This document shows, piece after piece, positions 8,831-18,111 of a stretch of 64,000 bases of DNA (the first letter of the stretch is position 1; each line of letters starts with the position of its first letter). Position numbers and translations under genes: made by a program. The stretch comes from Methyloversatilis discipulorum (GTDB lineage: Bacteria > Pseudomonadota > Gammaproteobacteria > Burkholderiales > Rhodocyclaceae): positions 3,993,535 to 4,057,534 of the forward strand of contig NZ_AZUP01000001.1 of the NCBI RefSeq assembly GCF_000527135.1, given 5' to 3'. Under the pieces are notes generated by a model. The model saw nothing but the letters and a program-made list of their open reading frames with translations. It was not told the origin of the DNA and did not search any database.

Positions 8831-9907
8831 ATGACCCACACTTTTCATGCAGTGCTGCGCGAGCAGGTGCTGGAGGCGGCCGCGCACGGTCGCGCGCTGC
8901 GCCCGCACGGCAGTGGCTCCAAGGACTTTCTCGCCCAGTCTCTCGCCGGCGTGCCGCTGGACATGCGCGGCGCCCAGGGTGTGATCGCCTACGAACCGTC
9001 CGAGCTCTACATCACGGCACACGCCGGTACCCGTCTGTCGGCCATCGAAAGCCTGCTGGCCGAGCATAGCCAGATGCTGGCGTTCGAGGCGCCGCACTTC
9101 GGTGCCCACGCCACGTTGGGCGGCGCCGTCGCCAGCGGACTGTCCGGGCCGCGCCGCATCAGTGCCGGCAGCCTGCGCGACTTCGTGCTCGGAGTGACCT
9201 TGATGGACGGCCAGGGCCGGGTGCTGCGCTTCGGTGGCCAGGTGATGAAGAACGTCGCCGGCTTCGACGTATCGCGCCTGATCGCCGGCAGCTTCGGCAC
9301 CCTGGGCCTTCTGCTGGAGGTGACGCTGAAGGTGCTGCCGCGCCCGCAGGCGGAACAGACGCGCATGCTCGCGCTCGACGAGGCGCAGGCGCTGACCCGC
9401 ATGCGCGAGTGGGGCGCCCAGCCGCTTCCGGTGTCGGCGACGGCCTGGCTGGACGGTCGGCTGGCGGTTCGACTGTCCGGCGCGCAGACCGCGCTCGACG
9501 CGGCCGTACGCAACGTCGGCGGCGATCTGATCGATGCGGCGGAGGCGGCTGCGCTGTGGCAGTCGATGCGCGAACAGACGCACGACTTCTTCGCCGGCGA
9601 TACGCCTCTGTGGCGCCTGTCGCTGCCGCCGCTGACGCCGGTGCTGCCGCTCGACGGCGCCCGCCTGATCGAGTGGAGCGGCATGCAGCTCTGGCTGCGT
9701 AGCGAGCTCGATGCCGACACGCTGCGTCACGCGGTGAAAGCGGTCGGCGGTCACGCAACGCTGTTCCGCGGCGGCCGTGCCGTCGATCGGGCGCGTGGCG
9801 TGTTCGAGCCGCTGGCGCCTGAGGTGATGGCGGTGCACCGCCGCCTGAAGCAGGCTTTCGACCCGTCCGGCGTGTTCAGCCCCGGACGCCTGTACGCTGA
9901 ACTGTGA
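8831..9907 (+). CDS. glcE: glycolate oxidase FAD-binding subunit GlcE
   Basis: Second FAD-binding subunit of glycolate dehydrogenase, 358 residues as expected. It contains LRPHGSGSKDF near the N-terminus, FGAHATLGGAVASGLSGPRR and GGQVMKNVAGFDVSRL, all typical GlcE segments. It ends with DPSGVFSPGRLYAEL, the family's common C-terminal pattern. It is tightly packed between glcD (2-base gap) and glcF (10-base gap), so the three are one operon. Confidence 0.94.
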   Translation: MTHTFHAVLREQVLEAAAHGRALRPHGSGSKDFLAQSLAGVPLDMRGAQGVIAYEPSELYITAHAGTRLSAIESLLAEHSQMLAFEAPHFGAHATLGGAVASGLSGPRRISAGSLRDFVLGVTLMDGQGRVLRFGGQVMKNVAGFDVSRLIAGSFGTLGLLLEVTLKVLPRPQAEQTRMLALDEAQALTRMREWGAQPLPVSATAWLDGRLAVRLSGAQTALDAAVRNVGGDLIDAAEAAALWQSMREQTHDFFAGDTPLWRLSLPPLTPVLPLDGARLIEWSGMQLWLRSELDADTLRHAVKAVGGHATLFRGGRAVDRARGVFEPLAPEVMAVHRRLKQAFDPSGVFSPGRLYAEL

Positions 9908-9917
9908 GCGCCGACTG

Positions 9918-11150
9918 ATGCAGACCGGACTGGCCGATTTCATCCGCAACACCCCCGAAGGCGACGCTGCCGACACCCTGTTGCGCAAGTGTGTGCACTG
10001 TGGTTTCTGCAACGCCACCTGTCCCACCTACCAGCTGCTGGGCGACGAACTCGACGGCCCGCGCGGCCGCATCTACCTGATGAAGCAGATGCTCGAAGGC
10101 GAGGTGCCGGCCGACACCGTGCTGCCTCACCTCGACCGCTGCCTCACCTGCCGCAACTGTGAATCGACCTGTCCGTCCGGCGTGCGCTACAGCGAACTGG
10201 TCGATATCGGTCGCGCGGTGGCGGAGCGACGGGCGAAGCGCCCGCTGGCGCAGCGCGCGAAGCGCTGGCTGTTGCGCGAGGGGCTGTCGCGTCCGGCGGT
10301 GTTCAACACCGCACTGGCGCTCGGTCGGCTCGCCAAGCCGCTGCTGCCGGCGTCGCTGGCGGCCAAGGTGGCCGACGCGCGCAGCGCCGGCGCCTGGCCG
10401 CCGGTGCGCCATCAGCGCCGCATGCTGGTGCTGGCCGGCTGCGTGCAGCCGACGCTGATGCCGGATGTGAATGCCGCGGCGGCGCGCGTGCTCGACCTGC
10501 TCGGCATTTCGCTGGTCGAGATCGCGCGCGCCGGCTGCTGTGGCGCGCTGCGTTTCCACCTGAACGACCAGGACGGCGGCCGCCAGGATATGCGTGCGCT
10601 GATCGACGCCTGGTGGCCGGCGATCGAGCGCGGCGACGTCGAGGCCATCGTGATGACGGCTTCCGGCTGCGGCAGCACAGTGCGCGAGTACGGCCATCTG
10701 CTGGCCGACGATCCGCAGTACGCGGAGCGCGCGGCGAAGGTGGCGGCGATGACCCGCGATCTGTCGGAAATCCTGGCGGCCGAGCGCGTACAGATCGAAG
10801 GGTTGTTCGCCGCCGGCGCTGCCGTGCGCCGGCCGCTCGCCTACCACCCGCCCTGTTCGCTGCAGCACGGCCAGCAGGTGCGCGGTCACGCCGAGGCGTT
10901 GTTGCGCGCTGCCGGCTACGACCTGAAGCCGGTCAGTGACAGCCATCTCTGCTGTGGCTCGGCCGGCAGCTATTCGCTGCTGCAGCCGGCGCTGGCGACG
11001 ACCTTGCGCGACAACAAGCTGCGCGCGCTGCAGACCGAACAGCCGGCCGGCATCGCCAGTGCCAACGTTGGCTGCATCGCCCACTTGCAGACCGGCACCG
11101 CGACGCCGGTGCGCCACTGGATAGAGTGGCTCGACCAGGCGCTCACCTAG
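9918..11150 (+). CDS. glcF: glycolate oxidase iron-sulfur subunit GlcF
   Basis: Passes electrons from GlcDE to the membrane quinone pool. The 410 residues hold two 4Fe-4S motifs: C25-x2-C28-x2-C31-x3-C35-P and C75-x2-C78-x2-C81-x3-C85-P. They are followed by two cysteine-rich CCG domains, seen as AGCCGALRFHLND and HPPCSLQH...SHLCCGSAGSY. All ligand cysteines are present, so the complex looks functional. Confidence 0.95.
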   Translation: MQTGLADFIRNTPEGDAADTLLRKCVHCGFCNATCPTYQLLGDELDGPRGRIYLMKQMLEGEVPADTVLPHLDRCLTCRNCESTCPSGVRYSELVDIGRAVAERRAKRPLAQRAKRWLLREGLSRPAVFNTALALGRLAKPLLPASLAAKVADARSAGAWPPVRHQRRMLVLAGCVQPTLMPDVNAAAARVLDLLGISLVEIARAGCCGALRFHLNDQDGGRQDMRALIDAWWPAIERGDVEAIVMTASGCGSTVREYGHLLADDPQYAERAAKVAAMTRDLSEILAAERVQIEGLFAAGAAVRRPLAYHPPCSLQHGQQVRGHAEALLRAAGYDLKPVSDSHLCCGSAGSYSLLQPALATTLRDNKLRALQTEQPAGIASANVGCIAHLQTGTATPVRHWIEWLDQALT

Positions 11151-11289
11151 GGTCCGTTGGCATTGAATCGCGGGCCGCGCCCGACCCGGATCCGCGGCCT
11201 GCGGATCCGGGTGCGTTCCGCCGCTCAAGTCCTGTCGATGGCTGCCGTTAAAGCTCGCAGCCCGCAATACAGTTCCGAGTGAGCCCATC

Positions 11290-12144
11290 ATGCAGCAAGC
11301 TGCCGTACACGCGCCCGAGGTGATCGACGCAGTCCTCGAGTCATCCGCCGTCCTCCTTCCACCCAAGCCCCGACTGCTGCAGGACATCGAAAACCTGATG
11401 CGCAACCCGGATTTCGAGGTTGCCTTCCTGGCCGAGAGCATTTCGCGCGACCCGGGTGTGCTGGCCGCGCTGTTCAAGGTGTGCCGCTCGCCCGCCTACC
11501 GGCGCGGACGGGCGCCCGCCAATGCGGAACAGGTGCTGATGGTGGTCGGCCTCGACCAGACCATCAATCTCGTGCGCGGCATTTCGATCCGGCAGGCGGC
11601 AGGCGGTCCGGGGCCGCAGATGGAGCGCTTCTGGCAACGCTGCGAAACGATTGCCAGCCTGGCCTCGCAGATCGCCGGCGAACGCGTCGCCGTGTGCAAT
11701 GTGTTTCCCGATCAGGCCTATCTGGCCGCCATGTTCCACGACTGCGGCGTGCCGCTGCTGACGCAGCGCTTCGCCGACTACTGGACGACGCTGAACCTGG
11801 ACGAGGAGTCCTACTGGGTCGACACCGGGCTGGAGAACGTCCGCTTCCGTCTCGATCACGCGACGGTCGGCTACTGGGTCGCCCGCAACTGGGGGCTGCC
11901 TGAGCTGATCGTGCAGGCCATCCGCTATCACCACGAAATGCCGGAGGACGACACCTACGGCCTGCGCAGCACGATAGGCATCGTCGCGCTGGCGACGCAC
12001 ATCTATCTGCGCAACAAGGGCCTGCCGGATCCGATCTGGAGCATGCGTTCGGGCGAAGTGCTGCAGGAACTGGGCATACACGCGAGCGCGCTCGACGAGT
12101 ACATCGACGAGATCAACGAACACCACGTGAGCTTCTCGATGTGA
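11290..12144 (+). CDS. HDOD domain protein
   Basis: A 284-residue cytoplasmic protein consisting almost entirely of an HDOD domain, an HD-related fold lacking the full metal site and found in signalling proteins. Support includes LPPKPRLLQDIENLMRNPDF, the hydrophobic SISRDPGVLAALFKVC segment, and the helix containing AAMFHDCGVPLL. Near the C-terminus VQAIRYHHEMP resembles the usual 'AI..HH.P'. No kinase, EAL or GGDEF domain is attached. It precedes a PP2C phosphatase by 102 bases. The target is unknown. Confidence 0.85.
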   Translation: MQQAAVHAPEVIDAVLESSAVLLPPKPRLLQDIENLMRNPDFEVAFLAESISRDPGVLAALFKVCRSPAYRRGRAPANAEQVLMVVGLDQTINLVRGISIRQAAGGPGPQMERFWQRCETIASLASQIAGERVAVCNVFPDQAYLAAMFHDCGVPLLTQRFADYWTTLNLDEESYWVDTGLENVRFRLDHATVGYWVARNWGLPELIVQAIRYHHEMPEDDTYGLRSTIGIVALATHIYLRNKGLPDPIWSMRSGEVLQELGIHASALDEYIDEINEHHVSFSM

Positions 12145-12215
12145 AGAATCGTGAAATTGCACCTGTGCTTGCAGACATGAACAGCCCGTTACACGAGCGT
12201 GTGCTGTTGAGAAGC

Positions 12216-12221
12216 TAGAAT
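12216..12221 (+). promoter_or_regulatory. possible -10 element upstream of the PP2C gene
   Basis: TAGAAT lies 25 bases before the ATG of the phosphatase gene, a plausible transcript-start distance. No convincing -35 is visible at 16-18 bases. Confidence 0.3.
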
Positions 12222-12246
12222 CGGCTACAGGCATCCGGGAAGCTTC

Positions 12247-13062
12247 ATGGCGCTCAAACTAGACAGCTGCGTCGCGCAGCACATCGGCGATCGCAAGGAA
12301 CAGCAGGATCGCGCAGCGGTTTTTCCGCATTCCCGTCACAAGGGCATGCTGATGGCCGTGCTCGCCGACGGCATGGGCGGCCACAGCGGCGGCGCGATGG
12401 CGGCCGAGCAGGTCGTGCACAAGGCGCGCGAGAACTTCGAGAGCTTTGCCCCGGCGATCGAATCGCCGCACGAGCTGCTGCGCAGCGTGGTCGAGGAATC
12501 GCACGTCGTCATCAAGCTCACCCGCTTCACGTCCGAACAGGATCCGCATTCCACTGCCTGCGTGCTGCTGATGAACGGTGGCCGTGCCGACTGGGCGCAT
12601 TGCGGCGATTCGCGCATCTATCATTTCCGTGACGACAAGCTGGTCAGCTGCAGCAAGGATCATTCGCTGGTCGGCGAACTGATGCGTCAGGGCCGCCTCG
12701 ACGAAGAGGGCGCCAAGACGCACCCGCAGCGCAACCTGCTGCTGCATTGCCTCGGTGCGCAGAAGGAGCCGTTGATCGACTTCGGCGGCACCGACACGCT
12801 GTCCGATGGTGACACCTTTGTCATCTGCTCCGACGGGCTGTGGGCCTACTTCTCCGACGAGGAAATGGGCGGCGTGCTGTCGGTATACTCGGCGCGCGAG
12901 GCGGCCGAGGTGTTCATCAAGCGCGCACGCGAACGTGGCCGCCCGACCGGCGACAACGTGTCGCTGATCATCATCAAGCTGGTGGACGTCGAAGCCCGCC
13001 AGAAAGCCGAAAAAGAACGCCTCGACGCTGCCCGGCGCAAGCTCGGCAAACTTCCCGCCTGA
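12247..13062 (+). CDS. PP2C-family serine/threonine protein phosphatase
   Basis: A 271-residue cytoplasmic PP2C (PppA/Stp1-like) phosphatase that would remove phosphate from Ser/Thr. The metal-binding motifs are intact: DRAAV near residue 21, LADGMGGHSGG at 40-50, WAHCGDSRIY, CSDGLW and TGDNVSLI. The C-terminal 25 residues are charged and probably helical. No partner kinase, FHA protein or type VI secretion gene lies nearby, so its substrate is unknown. Confidence 0.9.
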   Translation: MALKLDSCVAQHIGDRKEQQDRAAVFPHSRHKGMLMAVLADGMGGHSGGAMAAEQVVHKARENFESFAPAIESPHELLRSVVEESHVVIKLTRFTSEQDPHSTACVLLMNGGRADWAHCGDSRIYHFRDDKLVSCSKDHSLVGELMRQGRLDEEGAKTHPQRNLLLHCLGAQKEPLIDFGGTDTLSDGDTFVICSDGLWAYFSDEEMGGVLSVYSAREAAEVFIKRARERGRPTGDNVSLIIIKLVDVEARQKAEKERLDAARRKLGKLPA

Positions 13063-13531
13063 CCCGCCGCGGCGTTCCGCCGCGTGCGCCTTGCCTTCAT
13101 CTCCCGTTGACCGCCATTGCATGCGCACCCACGCGTGTTGCGGTGCAGCACATGCGCTCGCCCTTTGTCAAGAACACTGAGCGGCTATGGCGTGTTGCGG
13201 CGCAACGTGCATCTTTTTTGGCACAAAGTGCTGCGCCGTGAAGCCCGACACGCTAGACTGCGCGATCCGGAAGGCGGGAGAAGGCGCACCGGCAGGTGCT
13301 CCGAGCGGGCAGTCATGCGCCTGTCGCCGGACCGGTCATGTGCGGACAGAGCCGCTGCCGACGGGCGTGTCCGCCGCCAGCGTGCGCTGGGGGCGTCAAC
13401 TGCACAAGGCCGCGACGGACAGCGTCTGCAGTGTTCGGGGCAGGTTGACGGTTCCGCCACTGCTTCTGCCCCCTGATGCGCCATCGCGCAGCAACTGACC
13501 GAATTCCAACAAATCGAGCGAGGACCTACCC
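13063..13531. other. 469-base gap before pntA with no convincing gene
   Basis: Short reading frames here (for example 13187-13498) have cysteine- and arginine-rich translations without domain character, and I treat them as noise. TAGACT at 13254-13259 could be a -10 element. The pntA ribosome-binding site is GAGCGAGGA just before the ATG at 13532. Otherwise I see nothing. Confidence 0.6.
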
Positions 13532-15166
13532 ATGACTACTGGCGCATCGAACGACAACGCCGCGGCCAGCGCGGCAGCCCCCACGCCGCAGCGCATCGGC
13601 GTCCCCCGAGAGATCTTCCCGGGTGAAAAGCGCGTGGCCACCGTGCCAGACGTGGTGGCCAAACTGACAAAGCTGGGTTTTGGCGTGGTCGTGGAGACCG
13701 GCGCGGGTGATCTGGCCGACCTGTCCGATGCCGCCTACCGCGAAGCGGGCGCCAGCATCGCCGGCTCTGCGACCGAGCTGTGGAGCAGCGCCGACATCGT
13801 GTTCAAGGTGCGTCCGCCGACCGCCGACGAGGTGGCGCTGATGCACGAAGGGCAGACCCTGATCGGCTTCGTCTGGCCGGCGCAGAACCCGGAGTTGATG
13901 CAGCAGCTGGCGGCGAAAAAGGTCACCGTGCTGGCCATCGACGCGCTGCCGCGCACCCTCAGCCGCGCGCAGAAGATGGACGCGCTGACCTCCATGGCCG
14001 GCGTCAGCGGCTACCGCGCGGTGGTCGAGGCGGCCAACGCCTTCGGGCGCTTCTTCAATGGCCAGATCACCGCCGCGGGCAAGGTGCCGCCGGCCAAGGT
14101 GTTCATTGCCGGTGCCGGTGTGGCCGGCCTGGCCGCCATTGGTGCGGCGGCCAGCCTGGGCGCCATCGTGCGCGCCAACGACACCCGCGCCGAGGTGGCC
14201 GACCAGGTCGTCTCGCTGGGTGGCGAGTTCGTCAAGGTCGACTACGAGGAAGAGGGCTCGGGCGGCGGCGGCTACGCCAAGGTCATGAGCGAAGGCTTCC
14301 AGGCCGCGCAGCGCGAGATGTACGCGCAGCAGGCACGCGAGGTGGACATCATCATCACCACCGCGCTGATTCCGGGCAAGCCTGCACCCCGTCTGATCAC
14401 GGCCGAGATGGTGCGCAGCATGAAGCCCGGCAGCGTGATCGTCGACATGGCGGCCGAACAGGGCGGCAACTGCGAACTCACCGAACCGGGCAAGGCCGTG
14501 GTCAAGCATGGCGTGACCATCGTCGGCTTCACCGACCTGGCCTCACGCATGGCACGCCAGTCGTCCACGCTTTATGGCACCAACCTGTTCCGCCTGACCG
14601 AAGAGCTGTGCAAGACCAAGGACGGCGTCATCAACGTCAACATGGACGACGATGCCATCCGTGGCCTGACCGTGATCAAGGACGGCGAGATCACCTGGCC
14701 GGCCCCGCCCATCGCCGCCGCTCCGAAGCCTGCGCCCAAGCCGGCCGCCGCAGCGGTTGAGAAGAAGAGCGGTCATGGGCACGGTCCCGGCGGCCCGATG
14801 CCCGCCAAGACGCTGGCCATCATCTTCGCCTTGGGGGCTCTGGCGTTCTGGGCCATCGGTTCGTTCGCGCCGGCCGCGTTCCTGGGCCACTTCACGGTGT
14901 TTGTGCTGGCCTGCTTCATCGGCTACATGGTGGTCTGGAACGTCACGCCCGCGCTGCACACGCCGCTGATGAGCGTGACCAACGCCATTTCCAGCATCAT
15001 CGTCATAGGTGCGCTGATCCAGATCGCGCCACCTGATGCCGGTGCGAACGGTCGACCAGACCAGCTCATCCTCTGGCTCGCCTTCGCCGGCATCGTGCTG
15101 ACCGCGATCAACATGTTCGGCGGCTTTGCCGTGACGCGCCGCATGCTGGCGATGTTCCAGAAGTAA
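13532..15166 (+). CDS. pntA: proton-translocating NAD(P) transhydrogenase subunit alpha
   Basis: Alpha subunit of the membrane transhydrogenase that drives hydride transfer from NADH to NADP+ with the proton gradient. Residues 1-~390 are the NAD(H)-binding domain I, with [15 protein letters not shown] at the start and the Rossmann motif [19 protein letters not shown] linker (~395-425) is rich in Ala/Pro/Lys and has a short His/Gly stretch. Four transmembrane helices follow. This is the fused PntAA-PntAB form (E. coli PntA type, 510 residues there). pntB starts 66 bases downstream. Confidence 0.94.
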   Translation: MTTGASNDNAAASAAAPTPQRIGVPREIFPGEKRVATVPDVVAKLTKLGFGVVVETGAGDLADLSDAAYREAGASIAGSATELWSSADIVFKVRPPTADEVALMHEGQTLIGFVWPAQNPELMQQLAAKKVTVLAIDALPRTLSRAQKMDALTSMAGVSGYRAVVEAANAFGRFFNGQITAAGKVPPAKVFIAGAGVAGLAAIGAAASLGAIVRANDTRAEVADQVVSLGGEFVKVDYEEEGSGGGGYAKVMSEGFQAAQREMYAQQAREVDIIITTALIPGKPAPRLITAEMVRSMKPGSVIVDMAAEQGGNCELTEPGKAVVKHGVTIVGFTDLASRMARQSSTLYGTNLFRLTEELCKTKDGVINVNMDDDAIRGLTVIKDGEITWPAPPIAAAPKPAPKPAAAAVEKKSGHGHGPGGPMPAKTLAIIFALGALAFWAIGSFAPAAFLGHFTVFVLACFIGYMVVWNVTPALHTPLMSVTNAISSIIVIGALIQIAPPDAGANGRPDQLILWLAFAGIVLTAINMFGGFAVTRRMLAMFQK

Positions 15167-15232
15167 GGACCCTGGGGACGGACCTTCGGCTCCGTCCCCG
15201 ACCGATCAAGACAAGAAAGAGACGAGACACCC

Positions 15233-16651
15233 ATGTCCCAAAGCCTTGCCACGGTGGCCTACCTCGGAGCCGCCATCCTGTTCATCCTCAGTCTGGGCGG
15301 CCTGTCCAACCCGGAATCGTCGCGCCGCGGCAATCTGTACGGCATGGTCGGCATGGCGCTGGCCGTGCTCGCCACGGTCTTCGGGCCGCGCGTTTCACCC
15401 GCCGGCATTCCCTGGATCGTCGGCGCGCTGGTGGTGGGCGGCAGCGTCGGCCTTTACGCCGCGAAAGCGGTCAAGATGACCCAGATGCCCGAGCTGGTCG
15501 CGCTGATGCACAGCCTGGTCGGTCTGGCCGCTTGCCTGGTCGGCTTCGCCAGCTATGTCGACACGTCGCTTCAACTCGAAGGTGCCGAGAAAGCCATCCA
15601 CGAAGTCGAAATCTACTTGGGCATCCTCATCGGTGCGGTCACCTTCTCAGGTTCGCTGATTGCCTTCGGCAAGCTCAACGGAAAGATCGGCGGCAAGCCC
15701 CTGCTGCTGCCGGCGCGCCACTGGCTCAACCTGATCGCGCTGCTTGTGGTGATCTGGTACGGCCGCGAGTTCATCCGTGCCGAAAGCGTCGCCGACGGCA
15801 TGACCCCGCTGATCATCATGACGGTGCTGGCGCTGCTGTTCGGCATCCACATGGTGATGGCCATCGGGGGAGCCGACATGCCGGTGGTCGTGTCCATGCT
15901 CAACAGCTACTCCGGCTGGGCGGCAGCCGCCACCGGCTTCATGCTCAGCAACGACCTGCTGATCGTCACCGGTGCGCTGGTCGGTTCATCGGGCGCCATC
16001 CTGTCCTACATCATGTGCAACGCGATGAACCGCAACTTCATCAGCGTGATCGCCGGTGGCTTCGGCAGTGGCGCAGGCGCGCCGGCCGCCAAGGCCGACG
16101 GCGCGGCCGCCGAGCCCCAGGGCGAGGTGACGCCCGTCAGCGCCACCGAGACCGCCGAGATGCTGCGCGAGGCCAAGAACGTGATCATCGTTCCCGGCTA
16201 CGGCATGGCCGTCGCCCAGGCCCAGCACACGGTGTTCGAGATCACCCGCACCCTGCGCGAGAAGGGCGTGAACGTGCGCTTCGGCATTCACCCCGTGGCC
16301 GGCCGCATGCCAGGCCACATGAACGTGCTGCTGGCCGAAGCCAAGGTGCCCTACGACATCGTCTTCGAAATGGACGAACTCAACGAGGACTTTCCGGACA
16401 CCGACGTGGCCATGGTCATCGGCGCCAACGACATCGTCAACCCGGCCGCGCAGGACGACCCGACCAGCCCGATCGCCGGCATGCCGGTGCTCGAAGTCTG
16501 GAAGGCCCGCACCAGCATCGTCATGAAGCGCTCCATGGCCAGCGGCTACGCGGGCGTGGACAACCCGCTGTTCTACAAGGACAACAACCGCATGCTGTTC
16601 GGCGACGCCAAGAAGATGCTCGACGAGATCCTGGTGGCGCTCAAGGGTTGA
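15233..16651 (+). CDS. pntB: NAD(P) transhydrogenase subunit beta
   Basis: Beta subunit of the transhydrogenase; 472 residues, matching E. coli PntB. About nine transmembrane helices occupy residues 1-~270. A linker follows, then the NADP(H)-binding domain III with [13 protein letters not shown], the [20 protein letters not shown] loop and [14 protein letters not shown]. The C-terminus ([18 protein letters not shown]) is complete. A ribosome-binding site (AGAGACGAG) precedes the ATG. A decayed second copy of the C-terminal region follows at once. Confidence 0.95.
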   Translation: MSQSLATVAYLGAAILFILSLGGLSNPESSRRGNLYGMVGMALAVLATVFGPRVSPAGIPWIVGALVVGGSVGLYAAKAVKMTQMPELVALMHSLVGLAACLVGFASYVDTSLQLEGAEKAIHEVEIYLGILIGAVTFSGSLIAFGKLNGKIGGKPLLLPARHWLNLIALLVVIWYGREFIRAESVADGMTPLIIMTVLALLFGIHMVMAIGGADMPVVVSMLNSYSGWAAAATGFMLSNDLLIVTGALVGSSGAILSYIMCNAMNRNFISVIAGGFGSGAGAPAAKADGAAAEPQGEVTPVSATETAEMLREAKNVIIVPGYGMAVAQAQHTVFEITRTLREKGVNVRFGIHPVAGRMPGHMNVLLAEAKVPYDIVFEMDELNEDFPDTDVAMVIGANDIVNPAAQDDPTSPIAGMPVLEVWKARTSIVMKRSMASGYAGVDNPLFYKDNNRMLFGDAKKMLDEILVALKG

Positions 16652-16684
16652 TCGGACACAGTGTCGGGCCGGAAGGCCTGGCCC

Positions 16685-16937
16685 GACGTGGCGCTGGTGA
16701 TCGGTGAACGACGTGGTGAACCCGGTCGCCCGCACCGACAAGACCAGCCCGATCTACGGCATGCCGATTCTCAATGCCGACAAGGCGCAGTACGTCATCG
16801 TGATCAAGCGCGGCAAGGGCGCCGGTTGTTCCGGCATCGAGAACGCGCTGTTCTTCGAGGACAACTGCTGCCTCTGCTACGGCTCGGCACAGGGCGGGGT
16901 GGCGGAAATGATCGACCATATCAAGGCCCTCAGCTGA
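16685..16937 (+). pseudogene. remnant of a second pntB (C-terminal NADP-binding region)
   Basis: The translation from 16704 (NDVVNPVARTDKTSPIYGMP...) aligns with PntB residues that read [20 protein letters not shown] in the intact upstream gene. Codons 16685-16705 give DVALVIG, matching DVAMVIG of PntB, but in the other frame: two bases are missing at the Gly-Ala junction near 16706. The rest of the gene is absent. Usual positions are changed too, for example a Cys where PntB has Tyr in the 'GYAG' segment. The relic differs from the intact copy well beyond recent duplication, so it may be the remains of an older, different pntB. Confidence 0.85.
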
Positions 16938-16959
16938 CCCGTCGTCGCTCCGGAAAAAC

Positions 16960-16991
16960 CGCGTGTCCGCGAGAGCGGTACGCGTTTTTTT
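16960..16991 (+). terminator. rho-independent terminator behind pntAB and the pntB remnant
   Basis: A hairpin with arms CGCGT..CCGC and GCGG.ACGCG, loop GAGA and small internal bulges, runs into seven T. It lies 23 bases after the end of the remnant, so it probably served the ancestral gene and now ends the pntAB transcript. Confidence 0.75.
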
Positions 16992-17074
16992 CATCCTGGC
17001 TGCCGGAAAACTGCTTGTGGGTGCGCGTCCGTCATATGACAATCAGCGCTATTCTTCCGCCCCGGTCCTTTTCG

Positions 17075-17599
17075 ATGACCCCACAACAGATCGTCGGTCT
17101 CGCGGTCAGACTCTTCGCCGTCTGGCTGGGCGTCTGGGTGATCCAGATGTTCGGCATCGCGTATGCCTTGCGCGACAGCAGCAATGCCGACATGAACGAG
17201 CTGTACCTGATGTCCGCCGCGCTCTTTTCGGTCATTGCCGTGTTCATGTGGTTGTTCCCAATGGCGCTTGCGCATCGCCTCGTGCCGCGTACCCTGCACG
17301 ACAATCGGCTCACGCTGAACGGGCAACAGGTGATCGTCGTTGCCTGCGTGACGGTCGGACTGGCGGTAATCGGGCTCAAGGCGCTCGAGCCCGCCCTGAC
17401 CTATGCAATCAGCGCAGCGCACTTTGTGAGGAATGGCTATCAGTTGAGCAACCTGACCGCCGATGCACACGCAAGTGGAATCGCGGCACTGGCACAGCTG
17501 GCTGTCGGTGTGATCATGGTGACGCAGGCCCGTCGCTTAGCCGCCTTCATCCTGCCGCCACCGCCTGAAGCCGACGCCGACGAGAGCCAGTCAGCCTGA
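17075..17599 (+). CDS. hypothetical membrane protein, four predicted helices
   Basis: I do not recognise a family. From the ATG at 17075 it has 174 residues with hydrophobic segments near 6-27, 41-63, 78-100 and 125-148, and an acidic Pro-rich C-terminus. An alternative ATG lies 39 bases upstream (17036) close to the terminator. The arrangement looks like a small integral inner-membrane protein. Its neighbours (pntB remnant and a GvpU-like gene) give no clear functional hint. Confidence 0.65.
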   Translation: MTPQQIVGLAVRLFAVWLGVWVIQMFGIAYALRDSSNADMNELYLMSAALFSVIAVFMWLFPMALAHRLVPRTLHDNRLTLNGQQVIVVACVTVGLAVIGLKALEPALTYAISAAHFVRNGYQLSNLTADAHASGIAALAQLAVGVIMVTQARRLAAFILPPPPEADADESQSA

Positions 17600-17689
17600 G
17601 CTTTCCGGGCTGATGGTTCTGCGTGCTGCTGCGGAGTACTCTTGGGATGCAGCAGAAGCAGATCACAACCCCCTCATCAAGGAGGCGCC

Positions 17690-18037
17690 ATGCAAGACCC
17701 GATACTCGAACTCATCGTCAAGTTCGCTGAATCCGAAACCAAGATGGAAACGGCGGTCACGCTGGTGGTCGATGGCTTCCTGATTTCCGGTTTCGTCATC
17801 AGCCGGGCGCAGTACATGCAGCACCACATCCTGACCACCTCGATCGAACAGGGCATCAAGGACGCGCTGGCGGCGGGCACGCCGGCGGACGACGGTGCGC
17901 GTGCCTTCATCCATCTGCGTGACGCGATGTACTTCACGCCGGGACAGGACCCGGTGCCGGCCAACGAATCGGTCGTCTGCCGCATCGGTCTGGACCGCGT
18001 GTCGGCTTTCCACCTGGGCTTCCTCGAAAGCGTCTGA
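17690..18037 (+). CDS. small GvpU-like protein
   Basis: A 115-residue soluble protein with a strong ribosome-binding site (AAGGAGG) 4-5 bases before the ATG. Its pattern VDGFLISGFVISRAQYMQ, then ARAFIHLRDAMYF and a closing VSAFHLGFLE, resembles the gas-vesicle accessory protein GvpU of Bacillus (a 'VNGVVISGTTIS...FIHL...VDGFFLG' order, from memory). No gas-vesicle structural genes are present, so it is probably a non-vesicle homologue of unknown role. The family assignment is moderate; the gene itself is well supported. Confidence 0.65.
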   Translation: MQDPILELIVKFAESETKMETAVTLVVDGFLISGFVISRAQYMQHHILTTSIEQGIKDALAAGTPADDGARAFIHLRDAMYFTPGQDPVPANESVVCRIGLDRVSAFHLGFLESV

Positions 18038-18111
18038 GTCCTGCGCGGTCCAGGCTGACGGACCGCTTGTGGCAATGCACAATCGCGGTCTGCATTCATC
18101 GGGCCGCGCAC

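Noticed and set aside
13218..13233. Possible sigma-54 promoter (TGGCACAAAGTGCTGC) in the gap before pntA
   Set aside because: The GC of the -12 element is one base out of register with the GG of the -24 element, so the required spacing is not met.
13187..13498. A 103-codon plus-strand frame before pntA
   Set aside because: It is Cys/Arg/Pro-rich with no ribosome-binding site and overlaps frames of similar quality on both strands.
17036..17074. Earlier start for the four-helix membrane protein at 17036
   Set aside because: It remains possible, but it adds 13 polar codons; the later ATG directly precedes the first hydrophobic helix.
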